Part shown: positions 17,739 to 25,914 of the stretch, piece by piece
Layout of the letters: each line of letters opens with the position of its first letter
Position numbering within the stretch: position 1 is the stretch's first letter
Source of the DNA: Pelagerythrobacter marensis
Lineage (GTDB): Bacteria > Pseudomonadota > Alphaproteobacteria > Sphingomonadales > Sphingomonadaceae
Direction: 5' to 3'
NCBI RefSeq assembly: GCF_036700095.1
Contig: NZ_CP144918.1
Location: forward strand, 2,838,067-2,902,066
Length of the DNA: 64,000 bases
Translations under genes and position numbers: made by a program
The notes under the pieces: model-generated
Told to the model about the DNA's origin: nothing
The model's input: the letters and a program-made list of their open reading frames with translations, nothing else
Databases searched by the model: none

Positions 17739-18034
17739 AGTTGTGGAGCAGACTCGATGCTATAAGAGCACGAAACATCCCGTTAAAAGATCGGGCTACC
17801 CCGAGGCACGCAGGCCCTCATCCCTAGGCTCTTCCGCCCCCTTCCCTAGGCGACATGGTCCCCCCGGTACGGCCCAGGGGCCTCACAAAGCAGTACACGT
17901 GCTCATATGACACTGTCAGCACCACACAATTCATCATGCCGACATGACGGAGGCCCCCACGGCTTCCGTGCCTCGGGGGGGCATTTGCAAAAATCAAGAT
18001 TCGGGCGCAGATCAATTCCTGACGAAAGGAACCT
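17739..18034. other. Non-coding spacer with hairpins before the HTH gene
   Basis: These ~296 bases carry no gene. Two structured parts are visible: CCCGTTAAAAGATCGGG near 17778, which could end transcription of the unknown gene, and a long imperfect hairpin near 17952-17985, where CACGG-CTT-CCGTG is extended by C and G runs. The latter may be an attenuator or a terminator in front of the HTH gene. GAAAGGA at about 18021 is that gene's ribosome site. Confidence 0.4.
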
Positions 18035-18526
18035 GTGGTGCCCAAGACGAAAACCAAAACCAGCGAAGAACTTAAAGTTCTTGAGCAAAAGTGGTCGCGC
18101 GAACTGATCGAGGCAGGATGGACGGTCTTGCCGGCGGCGCTGATAGAACATCAGCGAGCGCTCGGCCTCGACGCGCTAGACATCAACATCATTCTTCACC
18201 TCGCCAACCGCTGGTGGACTGCAGACAACCGGCCAATGCCCTCGAAGAACTCAATTGCTGAGGCCATGCACATAGACCCTAGCACCGTGCGCCGCCGAAT
18301 TCAGAGAATGGAGGCCGCCGGATTCGTTCGCCGCGAGGAACGGCGCGTATCGAAGGTAGGAAGCAAGACGAACATCTATCATCTGGACGGCTTAATTGAG
18401 AACTTGAAACCATTCGCTGCCGACATGGTGATGAAGAAGAAGGAACGTATGGCGGAGCGCGAAGCACGCTTTGCAAAGCGTGGTCGGCCAAAGCTTGCCT
18501 TGGTCAAGACCGACGACGAGATCTAA
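18035..18526 (+). CDS. Winged-helix/HTH protein with AT-hook-like tail
   Basis: A DNA-binding protein of 163 residues. The core LGLDALDINIILHLANRWW and SKNSIAEAMHIDPSTVRRRIQRMEAAGFVRREER is a MarR/replication-initiator-like winged helix, followed by the wing SKVGSKTNIYHL. The C-terminal tail is basic and contains KRGRPKLAL, an RGRP core as in AT-hooks. Such proteins occur as plasmid or phage replication/regulatory proteins in islands. The start is GTG 18035 (or GTG 18038), with AAAGGA upstream. The stop is followed after only seven bases by the tRNA-like gene, so both may lie on one transcript. The function beyond DNA binding is unknown. Confidence 0.72.
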   Translation: MVPKTKTKTSEELKVLEQKWSRELIEAGWTVLPAALIEHQRALGLDALDINIILHLANRWWTADNRPMPSKNSIAEAMHIDPSTVRRRIQRMEAAGFVRREERRVSKVGSKTNIYHLDGLIENLKPFAADMVMKKKERMAEREARFAKRGRPKLALVKTDDEI

Positions 18527-18533
18527 AGGGTTT

Positions 18534-18632
18534 GGCAGCGTAGCTCAAAGGATAGAGCACTCCGGTTTCTAGTGGCGCTTTGCACGTGTCGCCGCGCTGG
18601 AGAGGATAAGGGTTCGACTCCCTTCGCTGCCT
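18534..18632 (+). tRNA. tRNA-like gene with 26-nt surplus in the anticodon arm; isotype unassigned
   Basis: All tRNA parts are present and pair. The acceptor GGCAGCG (18534-18540) pairs with CGCTGCC (18625-18631); the D stem is GCTC/GAGC; the T arm is AAGGG-TTCGACT-CCCTT; the variable loop has five bases. The anticodon stem CTCCG(G) pairs with (C)TGGAG, but its loop is 33 bases long, not 7. Within it GTGGCG (18572-18577) pairs with CGCCGC (18590-18595). Total length is 99 bases; removing 26 gives 73, a normal tRNA without CCA. Excision near position 37/38 would leave a TTTCTAG-type loop (anticodon UCU, Arg) or, shifted by one, UUC. No CCA is encoded (T, then CAA). It could be an intron-bearing tRNA, a decayed tRNA or a tRNA-like RNA. 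Confidence 0.6.
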
Positions 18633-18653
18633 CAATTTGCCGCACAATGAACG

Positions 18654-18757
18654 CTACTCCTCCAGCATCCTGGGCGCCGCAATAAAACGTCTCCTGCGAG
18701 ATACTCCCATTTCCGGAATCCCCCGCATCCGCACTTTGCCCTTTTCTCCTTCTCCAA
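18654..18757 (-). repeat. Decayed duplicate of the lepA 3' end
   Basis: Read on the minus strand, this stretch aligns along ~100 bases with the last ~100 bases of lepA (19668-19770). Agreement is roughly three quarters of positions, with small indels. One frame ends FIAAPRMLEE-stop where LepA ends [14 protein letters not shown], so even the stop position is retained. It is not translatable as a whole because of frame changes. A displaced gene 3' end next to accessory DNA is the usual trace of site-specific integration into a gene end. Confidence 0.8.
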
Positions 18758-18847
18758 TAGAAGCGCACCGAGAATTCAGACGTCGCAGCGTCGTCAACAG
18801 CCTCCTCGCGCTTGCTCTCGCTGCAGTAGCGCTAGAGGTCGAAGGAA

Positions 18848-19122
18848 CTACGGATACTCCTGCCGCGCATGAACCAGGTTCACCACCTCCACAGCCTCGA
18901 CCGTACTCGGTAGATCAGGATGTAGTTCGGATGCACCACTGCCTCGCGCGTGCCTGCGATGCGGCCGGGGCGATACATGAACGGGTGGTCCGGCAGTCGT
19001 TCCGCGCAGGCTTCGATCGCCGCAAGCAGCCGCTCCGCCGCCAGGATGTCGCGCTCTGAAATGTAATCGATGGTCTGCTTGAGATCAGCGAGCGCGCTCG
19101 CACGCCAGATCAGCGTTATCAC
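18848..19122 (-). pseudogene. ParE/RelE-type toxin gene with a frameshift
   Basis: The frame starting at GTG 19122 encodes a ParE-family toxin (ITLIWRASALADLKQTIDYI, then ERLPDHPFMYRPGRIAGTREAVVHPNYILIYRV). It then goes out of frame and stops at 18880 after RSRLWRW. In the neighbouring frame the sequence continues VEAVEVVNLVHARQEYP-stop (to 18848), exactly the expected C-terminus of the family. A single lost base at about codon 74 explains this. The missing C-terminal strand contributes to the toxin core, so the toxin is probably inactive unless ribosomes shift frame. It overlaps the antitoxin stop by four bases. Confidence 0.8.
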
Positions 19123-19304
19123 GCGTTGCCGCGCCGCTTGTTCCGTTCGATGATGGCGCGCGCCTCGCTCATCGCTTCGTCATGCGGCACCGGCGGGCGC
19201 TCGTCCGCCAGCGAGGCGGCGACCTTCTCGGCCAGCCACCTTTCGTAAGCGGCCTGTTCCTCCGCCGTCGCGAACTCCGACACGATGGGCGATTGGGCGT
19301 TCAT
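19119..19304 (-). CDS. Antitoxin of a ParE/RelE-type toxin-antitoxin pair
   Basis: A 61-residue acidic N-terminal and basic C-terminal protein (FATAEEQAAYERWLAEKVAASLAD, then MSEARAIIERNKRRGNA). It matches the short antitoxins that precede ParE toxins in alphaproteobacteria; the YERWLAEKV and DEAMSEARAII segments are characteristic. These proteins bind and neutralise the toxin and repress their own promoter. The GTGA overlap with the toxin start implies coupled translation. Intact antitoxin beside a damaged toxin suggests relaxed selection, or use of the antitoxin as an anti-addiction factor. ATG 19304 is the family start. Confidence 0.78.
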   Translation of the reverse strand: MNAQSPIVSEFATAEEQAAYERWLAEKVAASLADERPPVPHDEAMSEARAIIERNKRRGNA

Positions 19305-19453
19305 AAGCGGATGATAGGCGAAAGAAGGCGCGCTGCAAAGGGATTGGGTCCGGGGTGGATGCGACTCATTGTCAAAGAAGAAGGAAGTGCGCCGCGGCGA
19401 AGCCGCGTCGTCGAAGGGCTCGGACGGTCTGGGCCCCGCTCGCCCCCGCCCGC

Positions 19454-19640
19454 CTACTTCTTGCGCCTCTTGCGCGCGGCATATTTCTCGTCGCGCGCGG
19501 CCTTCAGTTCGGCTTCGGTCCGCTTGGGCTTCGCAGCCTCTTTCGCGGCGGCCTGCTTGTCTGCCTTGGCCTGGGCGATCGCTTCCTTGCGGGCGGCGCT
19601 CTTCTCGGCGGCGGCGGTGCCCCTCCACCATTCTGCGGAT
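19454..19640 (-). pseudogene. Ala/Lys-rich open tail without a start codon
   Basis: One minus-strand frame reads GTAAAEKSAARKEAIAQAK, then KQAAAKEAAKPKRTEAELKA and DEKYAARKRRKK-stop at 19454. The pattern resembles the basic tails of small DNA/RNA-binding proteins, and third-position GC is high as in real genes. No ATG, GTG or TTG opens this frame; upstream it merges into an intergenic repeat that follows the lepA stop. It may be the surviving 3' end of a gene whose start was replaced by the repeat. Translation is doubtful. Confidence 0.25.
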
Positions 19641-19672
19641 GGTCCCCCGCCCCGGTCCGGGGAGGATTTACT
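19618..19672. repeat. Intergenic GGGGACCATCCGC-type repeat
   Basis: Directly after the lepA stop, the minus strand reads TCCTCCCCGGACCGGGG, then CGGGGGACCATCCGCAGAAT and GGTGGAGGGGC. This short palindromic repeat type is widespread after stop codons in alphaproteobacteria. It contains the hairpin CCCCGG-ACC-CCGGGG-like arms. Confidence 0.5.
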
Positions 19673-21485
19673 CCTCCCCCATCCTTAGCGCCGCAATAAA
19701 CGCCTCCTGCGGGATCGACACATTCCCATACTCCCGCATCCGCGCCTTGCCCTTCTTCTGCTTCTCCAGCAGCTTCTTCTTGCGCGTGATATCGCCGCCG
19801 TAGCACTTGGCCGTCACGTCCTTCCTCAGCGCGGCGATCGTTTCTCTCGCGATCACCTTGCCGCCGATCGCGGCCTGGATCGGGATCTTGAACAGGTGGC
19901 GCGGGATCAGGTCTTTCAGGCGCTCGCACATGCCGCGGCCGCGCTCTTCGGCGACCGAGCGGTGGACGATCAGGCTCAGCGCGTCGACCGGCTCGTTGTT
20001 GACCAGGATGTTCATCTTGACGAGGTCGCCTTCGCGCAGGCCGATCTGCTCATAGTCGAAGCTGGCATAGCCGCGGCTGATCGATTTCAGGCGGTCGTAG
20101 AAGTCGAACACGACCTCGTTCAGCGGCAGCTCGTAAGTCACTTGCGCACGCCCGCCGACATAAGTGAGGTCGGTCTGGATGCCGCGCCGGTCCTGGCACA
20201 GCTTGAGGATGCTGCCGAGGTATTCGTCGGGCGTGTAGATCGTCGCCTTGATCCACGGCTCCTCGATCCATTCGATCCGGTTGGGATCGGGATAGTCGGC
20301 CGGGTTGTGCAGCTCGATCGTCTTCGCCTCCTCGTTCTTCGTCTTGGCCAGGCGGAGGCGGTAGACGACGCTGGGCGCGGTGGTGATGAGGTCGAGGTCG
20401 TATTCGCGGCTGAGGCGCTCCTGGATGATCTCCAGGTGCAGGAGGCCGAGGAAGCCGCAGCGAAAGCCGAAGCCCAATGCGGCGCTGCTTTCCATCTCGT
20501 AGGAGAAGCTCGCGTCGTTGAGGCGCAGCTTGCCGATCGATTCGCGCAGCTTCTCGAAGTCCGCCGCGTCGACCGGGAAGAGCCCGCAGAAGACGACCGG
20601 CTGGACTTCCTTGTAGCCGGGCAGCGCTTTCTCCGCCCCGCCCTTCACCGTGGTGATCGTGTCGCCGACGCGGGCCTGCTCGACTTCCTTGATCTGCGCG
20701 GTGATGAAGCCGATCTCGCCCGGGCCGATCTCGGGCAGGTCGACGCGCTTGGGGGTGAAGGCGCCGACGCGGTCGACCAGGTGCTGCGTGCCGCCCTGCA
20801 TGAAGCGGACCTGGAGGCCCTTCTTCAGCACCCCGTCCATCACGCGCACGAGGATGACCACGCCGAGGTAGGGGTCGTACCAGCTATCGACCAGCATCGC
20901 CTTGAGCGGGGCGTCGCGGTCGCCGGTGGGGGGCGGGATCTTGGCGACGATCGCCTCCAGCGTTTCCTCGATCCCGATGCCGGACTTGGCGCTGGTCAGC
21001 ACCGCCTCGCTGGCGTCGATGCCGATGATATCCTCGATCTCGGCGCGGACCTTTTCCGGTTCGGCGGCGGGGAGGTCGATCTTGTTGATGACGGGGACGA
21101 TCTCGTGATCGTGCTCGATCGACTGGTAGACATTGGCGAGCGTCTGCGCCTCGACCCCCTGCGCGGCGTCGACCACCAGCAGCGCGCCCTCGCACGCGGC
21201 GAGGGAGCGGGAGACCTCGTAGGCAAAGTCGACGTGGCCGGGGGTGTCCATCAGGTTGAGCTGGTAAGTTTGCCCGTCGCGCGCGGTATAGGCGAGGCGC
21301 ACGGTCTGGGCCTTGATGGTGATCCCCCGCTCGCGCTCAATGTCCATGTTATCAAGGACTTGCTCGCTCATCTCGCGCTCGGTCAGGCCGCCGCAATGCT
21401 GGATCAGCCGGTCGGCGAGCGTCGACTTGCCATGGTCGATATGCGCGATGATCGAAAAATTGCGAATAAGGCCAAGATCAGTCAT
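19668..21485 (-). CDS. lepA: Elongation factor 4 (LepA) ribosomal GTPase
   Basis: LepA/EF-4 is a translational GTPase that binds stalled ribosomes and assists late initiation or 30S assembly. The 605-residue protein has all G motifs: AHIDHGKST (G1), the ERGITIKAQ switch, MDTPGHVDF (G3), NKIDLP (G4) and TSAKSG (G5). It also has the EF-G-like domains III and V ([23 protein letters not shown]) and the LepA-specific C-terminal domain ([23 protein letters not shown], cut here for length). Its end, AALRMGEE, is normal, although the same 3' end is duplicated in decayed form ~1 kb away. It is transcribed away from the PAS-GGDEF-EAL gene's stop, 86 bases upstream. Confidence 0.97.
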   Translation of the reverse strand: MTDLGLIRNFSIIAHIDHGKSTLADRLIQHCGGLTEREMSEQVLDNMDIERERGITIKAQTVRLAYTARDGQTYQLNLMDTPGHVDFAYEVSRSLAACEGALLVVDAAQGVEAQTLANVYQSIEHDHEIVPVINKIDLPAAEPEKVRAEIEDIIGIDASEAVLTSAKSGIGIEETLEAIVAKIPPPTGDRDAPLKAMLVDSWYDPYLGVVILVRVMDGVLKKGLQVRFMQGGTQHLVDRVGAFTPKRVDLPEIGPGEIGFITAQIKEVEQARVGDTITTVKGGAEKALPGYKEVQPVVFCGLFPVDAADFEKLRESIGKLRLNDASFSYEMESSAALGFGFRCGFLGLLHLEIIQERLSREYDLDLITTAPSVVYRLRLAKTKNEEAKTIELHNPADYPDPNRIEWIEEPWIKATIYTPDEYLGSILKLCQDRRGIQTDLTYVGGRAQVTYELPLNEVVFDFYDRLKSISRGYASFDYEQIGLREGDLVKMNILVNNEPVDALSLIVHRSVAEERGRGMCERLKDLIPRHLFKIPIQAAIGGKVIARETIAALRKDVTAKCYGGDITRKKKLLEKQKKGKARMREYGNVSIPQEAFIAALRMGEE

Positions 21486-21571
21486 CGCGGCCCCTTATAA
21501 CCCCGGCCGGCAACCTGCAACGACCGAGACGCCGGGTGAGCCTCGCACGGAACGGAGGGGCGGAGCCGATC

Positions 21572-24271
21572 TCAGTCGCGACCGGCGGAGTGTTGGCGAT
21601 CCTGCACCGGAGGAACGCCGTCGATATCGAGCGGGACCGGTCGGTCGAACTGAACCCCCATGCGGTTGTCGATGCACCAGCGGGTCGTCGCGCCGACCGA
21701 GAGCGTTTCGGTCAGGGCGATGCGAAAACGGGTTCCCTCGGGCACGTTCCACAGCCCTTCGATCATCGCGCCCTCGTGCGAGGCGTTGCGGATCGTGCCC
21801 GGATAGCGATGCCCGTCGTGATCGAGCACGACCTTGCGCAGCATCGTCTTGCGCCGGGCCCGCGCCGAACGCGGCCCCACCGCCTTCATCGTCAGCCCGT
21901 CCGACAGGCACTGTTCGACGGCATTGTCGCTCAGGGCCTTGGAATAGATGTACCCTTGGACATGCGTGCATCCGTGGAGACGGACGAGATCGAGTTCGTC
22001 GAGCGTCTCGACCCCCTCGGCCGTGACGTCCATCCCCAGAGCCTGTGCAAGGCTGGTGATCGACGCGATGATCGCGCCGTTCCGGCTTCCCGGCCGGGTG
22101 GCGCCGCTGACGAAGCTCTGGTCGATCTTGATCTTGTCGAACGGCGCCTTCTTCAAATAGCCGAGCGAGGAATAGCCGGTCCCGAAATCGTCCAGCGCCA
22201 GCCGCACCCCGATGCGCTTGAGCGCGGCGAACATCGCCTCGGTCCCCTCGTCGTCGTTGAGGAAGACGCTTTCGGTGATCTCCAGCTCCAGCCGCGACGG
22301 GTCGATCCCCGCCTGCGCGATGGCATTGGTGATGATCGCAGGCAGCTGCGGGCTAGCAAATTGCAGCGGCGAGACGTTGACTGCGCAGCGCACTTCCTCG
22401 GGCCATCTGGCAAGCGCGCCGCACGCGGTGCGGATCGCCCATTCGCCGATCGCGGTGATAAGCCCCGTGTCTTCCGCGATCGGGACGAACTTGGCGGGCG
22501 AGAGCCACCCGCGCCGCGGATGATTCCACCGGAGCAGGGCCTCGAACCCCGCAATCCGTTCGGTACTGGCGTCCACCACCGGCTGATAGAACAGTTCCAG
22601 GCCGCCCTGCGCGATCGCATCGCGCAGGTCCCGTTCCAGCGCATTGCGTTCTTCGGCCGCAGTGTGGAGATCGTTCGAGTAGAAGTGGAAACGCCCGCGC
22701 CCGCCATCCTTGGCCGCGTAGAGCGCCAGGTCGGCGTTGCGGATCAGGGATTCGCTCGTCACGCCATGGTCGGGCGAAATCGCGATTCCGATCGAGGATC
22801 CGATCACCACCCGCTGACCTTCGATCGTATAGGGTTGCGACAAGGCATGGAGGATCTCCTGCGCAAGGTGGCCCAGCTTGTCGCGATCGCTGCGCCCCGG
22901 CACGATCACTTCGAACTCGTCGCCGCCAAGCCGGCCGACGCGGCCGAACTTGCCCGCCGTGCGCTCCAGGCGCTGCGCCACCTGCTTCAGCAGGGCATCG
23001 CCTGCCGGGTGCCCCATGGTGTCGTTGACGTGCTTGAACCGATCGAGATCGAGCAGCAGGATAGCGCATTCGCGTTCCCGTTCTTGCGGGCTGCAAACGA
23101 TTTTCTCGAGGGTCTGCGACATCTGGAAACGGTTGGCGAGGCCGGTCAGCGAATCGTATCGGGCGAGGCGTTTCGCGTTCTCCTCGCTCAGCTTTTTCTC
23201 GGTCAGGTCGGTGCCCGAGCCGCGAAAGCCGCAGAAATTGCGAAACCCGTCGTAGACCGGCCGGCCGTTGATCGACCACCAGCGCTCGTGATCGGCGGCG
23301 GCGGCCTTGACGGCGAGCCCTTCGAACGAGGATCGCGACGACAAGTGGAACGTCAGCGTCCGTTCGCCTTCGCGATTCTCGTCGCCGAGGTCGAACAGCC
23401 GCGAAAACGATCGGCCGATCAGTTCCTCCTCGGTCCGCCCCAGCGAACGCGCGACCGAGGAAGAGAGGTAAGTGAGGCGTCCGCGCCGATCGGTTTCCCA
23501 GAACCAGCCCTGCCCCGTCTCCTCATAGTCGTTGAGAATGCTCTGCGCCCGGTCGCGAACCCGCGCCAGCGCCTCTTCCTCCTCCGCCCGGGTGCGTTCG
23601 AAGCGGGCCTGATAGCTGGCGACGAGCGCACTCGCGATCGCCGCCATCGTCAGCCCCGAATAGGCATAGAACGATCCGTCCACCACGGCCACCGGCGCCC
23701 AGCATCCCAGCTTGCTGACGAAGACCAGGACGATTCGATCGCTCAGCAGTGCAGCGAACAGGACGTTGACGGTTACCAGTGCCGCCACGCCGATTCGCCA
23801 GTCGAGCGTCCCGGAATACATCCAGTCGGCCAGGCCGAACCCGGCCCCTGCCGACGACAGCGCAACGAGCGCGACGGCCAGTACCCGCCTGGCGGCAGGG
23901 GCCAGTTCGACACGCTCGCCCCAGGCGTTCACGGACCGTCCGAGAGCGGCAAACGCGACGCTGGCGATTGCCGCAGCCGCAGAAACGAGCGGCGGCCCCG
24001 AAAGCGCCACGACGCCGGAAAGCGCGAACGCGATGGCAACGGCGAGGCTCATCCAGAAGAACGGCACCGGCAGGACCGGGGGCGGCTTCGCGACGGCGGA
24101 GACTTTGGCCCGTTTGATTTCGCGCCGGTCGCCGCCGACCCGGCGCTCATCGCCGCCTGGCGCGACTGCCGGTTCGCGCGCGTCCATATCCGCGCCCGCT
24201 GGCAAACGGGGCGAAATCGTCGAAACGGGCGCCTTCGTCTCCTCCGGGACTTTCGCTGACGCAAGGACCAT
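21572..24271 (-). CDS. PAS-GGDEF-EAL-PilZ c-di-GMP signalling protein
   Basis: About 899 residues. N-terminal hydrophobic helices (~60-215) anchor it in the membrane. A PAS domain follows (TGQGWFWETDRRGRLTYL ... SGTDLTEKKLSEE), then a complete GGDEF domain (GRLGGDEFEVIVPG, with LDLDRFKHVNDTMGH). The EAL domain is also complete (AGFEALLRWNHP, LALDDFGTGYSSL, KIKIDQSFV, VTAEGVET). The C-terminal ~100 residues look like PilZ (IRNASHEGAMI fits the NxSxxG core), a c-di-GMP receptor. Synthesis, breakdown and binding of c-di-GMP are therefore in one chain. ATG 24271 is chosen; ATG 24187 is an alternative. The gene is divergent from fpr. Confidence 0.88.
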   Translation of the reverse strand: MVLASAKVPEETKAPVSTISPRLPAGADMDAREPAVAPGGDERRVGGDRREIKRAKVSAVAKPPPVLPVPFFWMSLAVAIAFALSGVVALSGPPLVSAAAAIASVAFAALGRSVNAWGERVELAPAARRVLAVALVALSSAGAGFGLADWMYSGTLDWRIGVAALVTVNVLFAALLSDRIVLVFVSKLGCWAPVAVVDGSFYAYSGLTMAAIASALVASYQARFERTRAEEEEALARVRDRAQSILNDYEETGQGWFWETDRRGRLTYLSSSVARSLGRTEEELIGRSFSRLFDLGDENREGERTLTFHLSSRSSFEGLAVKAAAADHERWWSINGRPVYDGFRNFCGFRGSGTDLTEKKLSEENAKRLARYDSLTGLANRFQMSQTLEKIVCSPQERERECAILLLDLDRFKHVNDTMGHPAGDALLKQVAQRLERTAGKFGRVGRLGGDEFEVIVPGRSDRDKLGHLAQEILHALSQPYTIEGQRVVIGSSIGIAISPDHGVTSESLIRNADLALYAAKDGGRGRFHFYSNDLHTAAEERNALERDLRDAIAQGGLELFYQPVVDASTERIAGFEALLRWNHPRRGWLSPAKFVPIAEDTGLITAIGEWAIRTACGALARWPEEVRCAVNVSPLQFASPQLPAIITNAIAQAGIDPSRLELEITESVFLNDDEGTEAMFAALKRIGVRLALDDFGTGYSSLGYLKKAPFDKIKIDQSFVSGATRPGSRNGAIIASITSLAQALGMDVTAEGVETLDELDLVRLHGCTHVQGYIYSKALSDNAVEQCLSDGLTMKAVGPRSARARRKTMLRKVVLDHDGHRYPGTIRNASHEGAMIEGLWNVPEGTRFRIALTETLSVGATTRWCIDNRMGVQFDRPVPLDIDGVPPVQDRQHSAGRD

Positions 24272-24532
24272 TGGGAGCGAATGCCCCAGCCGCGTTGAAA
24301 AAACGGTTAACCCGCCGCCAAGAATTGACCGTGCGCGCCGACGCGGTGCGCGCGCCTTGCAATGCCAAATCGGGCAGTGCATGACTGCGATTCCGGGAAG
24401 CGCTGCGGAGAGGACGATGGCGGAATGGGCAGCACATACGCCAGATGCGATCGTTCCCGACCGGGGAACTGACCCGCAAGCGGGTTCGCAGACGAAACCC
24501 ACACGCCGCCCTGACGGACAAAAGACCGCTTG
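24272..24532. other. Divergent intergenic region before fpr
   Basis: This ~260-base spacer separates two divergently transcribed genes and should hold both promoters. A short plus-strand frame from ATG 24381 overlaps the fpr start region (its last residues read PTRRPDGQKTA) and has no recognisable family. It is not called as a gene. No clear operator was seen. Confidence 0.4.
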
Positions 24533-25849
24533 ATGCGCCATATCGCGATCATCGGGTCCGGCCCGGCTGGCTACTACACCGCGGAAGCCGCGCAGAAGCG
24601 CTGGGGTGAAGACATCCGGGTCGATATCTTCGACATGCTCCCCGTCCCCTACGGCCTGATCCGAACCGGGGTCGCGCCCGATCACCAGTCGATCAAGGGC
24701 GTGAGCCGGCGCTATGAAGCCACGGCCCTGACAGAGAACGTCCGCTTCGTCGGCAATGTGGCCGTGGGCCGGGACGTATCCGTTCCCGAACTGCAATCGC
24801 TCTACGATGCGGTGGTGTTCGCCACCGGCGCGCCGAACGACCGCGCCCTGGGGCTGGAAGGGGAGGATCTCGGCAACGTATTCGGCAGCGCGGCCTTCGT
24901 CGGCTGGTACAACGGCCACCCGCAGTTCGCCGATCTCGCTCCCGACCTCTCGGGCAAGAACGCGGTCGTGATCGGCATGGGCAACGTGGCGCTCGACGTG
25001 GCGCGCATCCTGGCCAAGACCGAAGCCGAATTCGCCGGGTCGGACATCGTGGCGCATGCACTCGAGGCCCTTCGCGCATCGAGCTTGCGCACGATCACGA
25101 TCGTGGGGCGGCGCGGGCCGCACCAGATCATGATGACGCCCAAGGAACTGGGCGAATTGATGACTCTGGACCGGGCAACCCCTCGCGTCGCGCCGGACGA
25201 TCTCCCGCCGGAGGCCGAGGATGCTCTGCTGGAACCGGGCCTGCGGAAATCGGTCGCGCACTTGCGCAGCTTCGCCGCCATTCCCGAAAGCGAACGGGCC
25301 GACAAGGCGATCGAGATCGACTTCGACATGTTCGCCAGCCCCGTCCGCTTGCTGGGCGACGAAAAAGTCGAGGCGATCGAGCTGGAGCGCACCCGGGTCG
25401 AAGCCGGCCGGGCCGTCGGAACCGGCGAGACCTACACAGTGCCAGCCGACCTGATTATCAGCTGCATCGGCTATCGCAGCTCGCCGATACCCGGCGTGCC
25501 GTTCGACGAGCGGGCCGGCCGTTTCGCCAACGACGAAGGGCGCATCCTGCCGGGGCTCTACTGCGTCGGCTGGGCACGGCGCGGCCCCACCGGCACGATC
25601 GGCACCAACCGGCCCGACGGGTTCGGCGTGGTCGAGAAGATCGCCGAAGACACGGCGGAGGGCAGCCTGGGCCCCAGCGGCAGGCAGGGCCGCGCAGGCT
25701 TCGACGCGCTTGCGGAGAAGCGCGGCCTGGACGTGGTCACCTTCCGCGACTGGAAGAGGATCGAGGAAGCCGAAGCCCGGGCGGCGCGCGATGGCGCCCC
25801 GCGCGAAAAGTTCGTCGACATCGAGGCGATGATCCGCGCCCGCCGATAG
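24533..25849 (+). CDS. fprA: Ferredoxin-NADP+ reductase, adrenodoxin-reductase type
   Basis: FAD enzyme of 438 residues that moves electrons between NADPH and ferredoxin. It belongs to the adrenodoxin reductase/FprA type and not the plant type. Evidence: the FAD-binding AIIGSGPAGYYTAEAAQK at the N-terminus, PYGLIRTGVAPDHQSIK, the NADP Rossmann motif VIGMGNVALDVARIL, the family-specific GRRGPHQIMMTPKEL, and the C-terminal FAD segment YCVGWARRGPTGTIGTNRPDG. Length is close to the usual ~450. ATG 24533 sits one base beyond an in-frame TTG and is preferred. A [2Fe-2S] ferredoxin gene at 50966-51301 is a possible partner elsewhere in the window. Confidence 0.92.
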   Translation: MRHIAIIGSGPAGYYTAEAAQKRWGEDIRVDIFDMLPVPYGLIRTGVAPDHQSIKGVSRRYEATALTENVRFVGNVAVGRDVSVPELQSLYDAVVFATGAPNDRALGLEGEDLGNVFGSAAFVGWYNGHPQFADLAPDLSGKNAVVIGMGNVALDVARILAKTEAEFAGSDIVAHALEALRASSLRTITIVGRRGPHQIMMTPKELGELMTLDRATPRVAPDDLPPEAEDALLEPGLRKSVAHLRSFAAIPESERADKAIEIDFDMFASPVRLLGDEKVEAIELERTRVEAGRAVGTGETYTVPADLIISCIGYRSSPIPGVPFDERAGRFANDEGRILPGLYCVGWARRGPTGTIGTNRPDGFGVVEKIAEDTAEGSLGPSGRQGRAGFDALAEKRGLDVVTFRDWKRIEEAEARAARDGAPREKFVDIEAMIRARR

Positions 25850-25914
25850 ACCGTCCGGCTGGACAGACCGGTTGCAATATGGGACTTTCCTCGCCGGAGA
25901 GAGGAGTCAGCATC

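Noticed and set aside
18637..19059. Plus-strand frame between the tRNA-like gene and the toxin-antitoxin pair
   Set aside because: It runs antisense through the lepA 3'-end copy and the ParE toxin; a shadow of those.
24381..24533. 51-codon frame overlapping the fpr start region
   Set aside because: No recognisable family and no ribosome site; it lies in a divergent promoter region.
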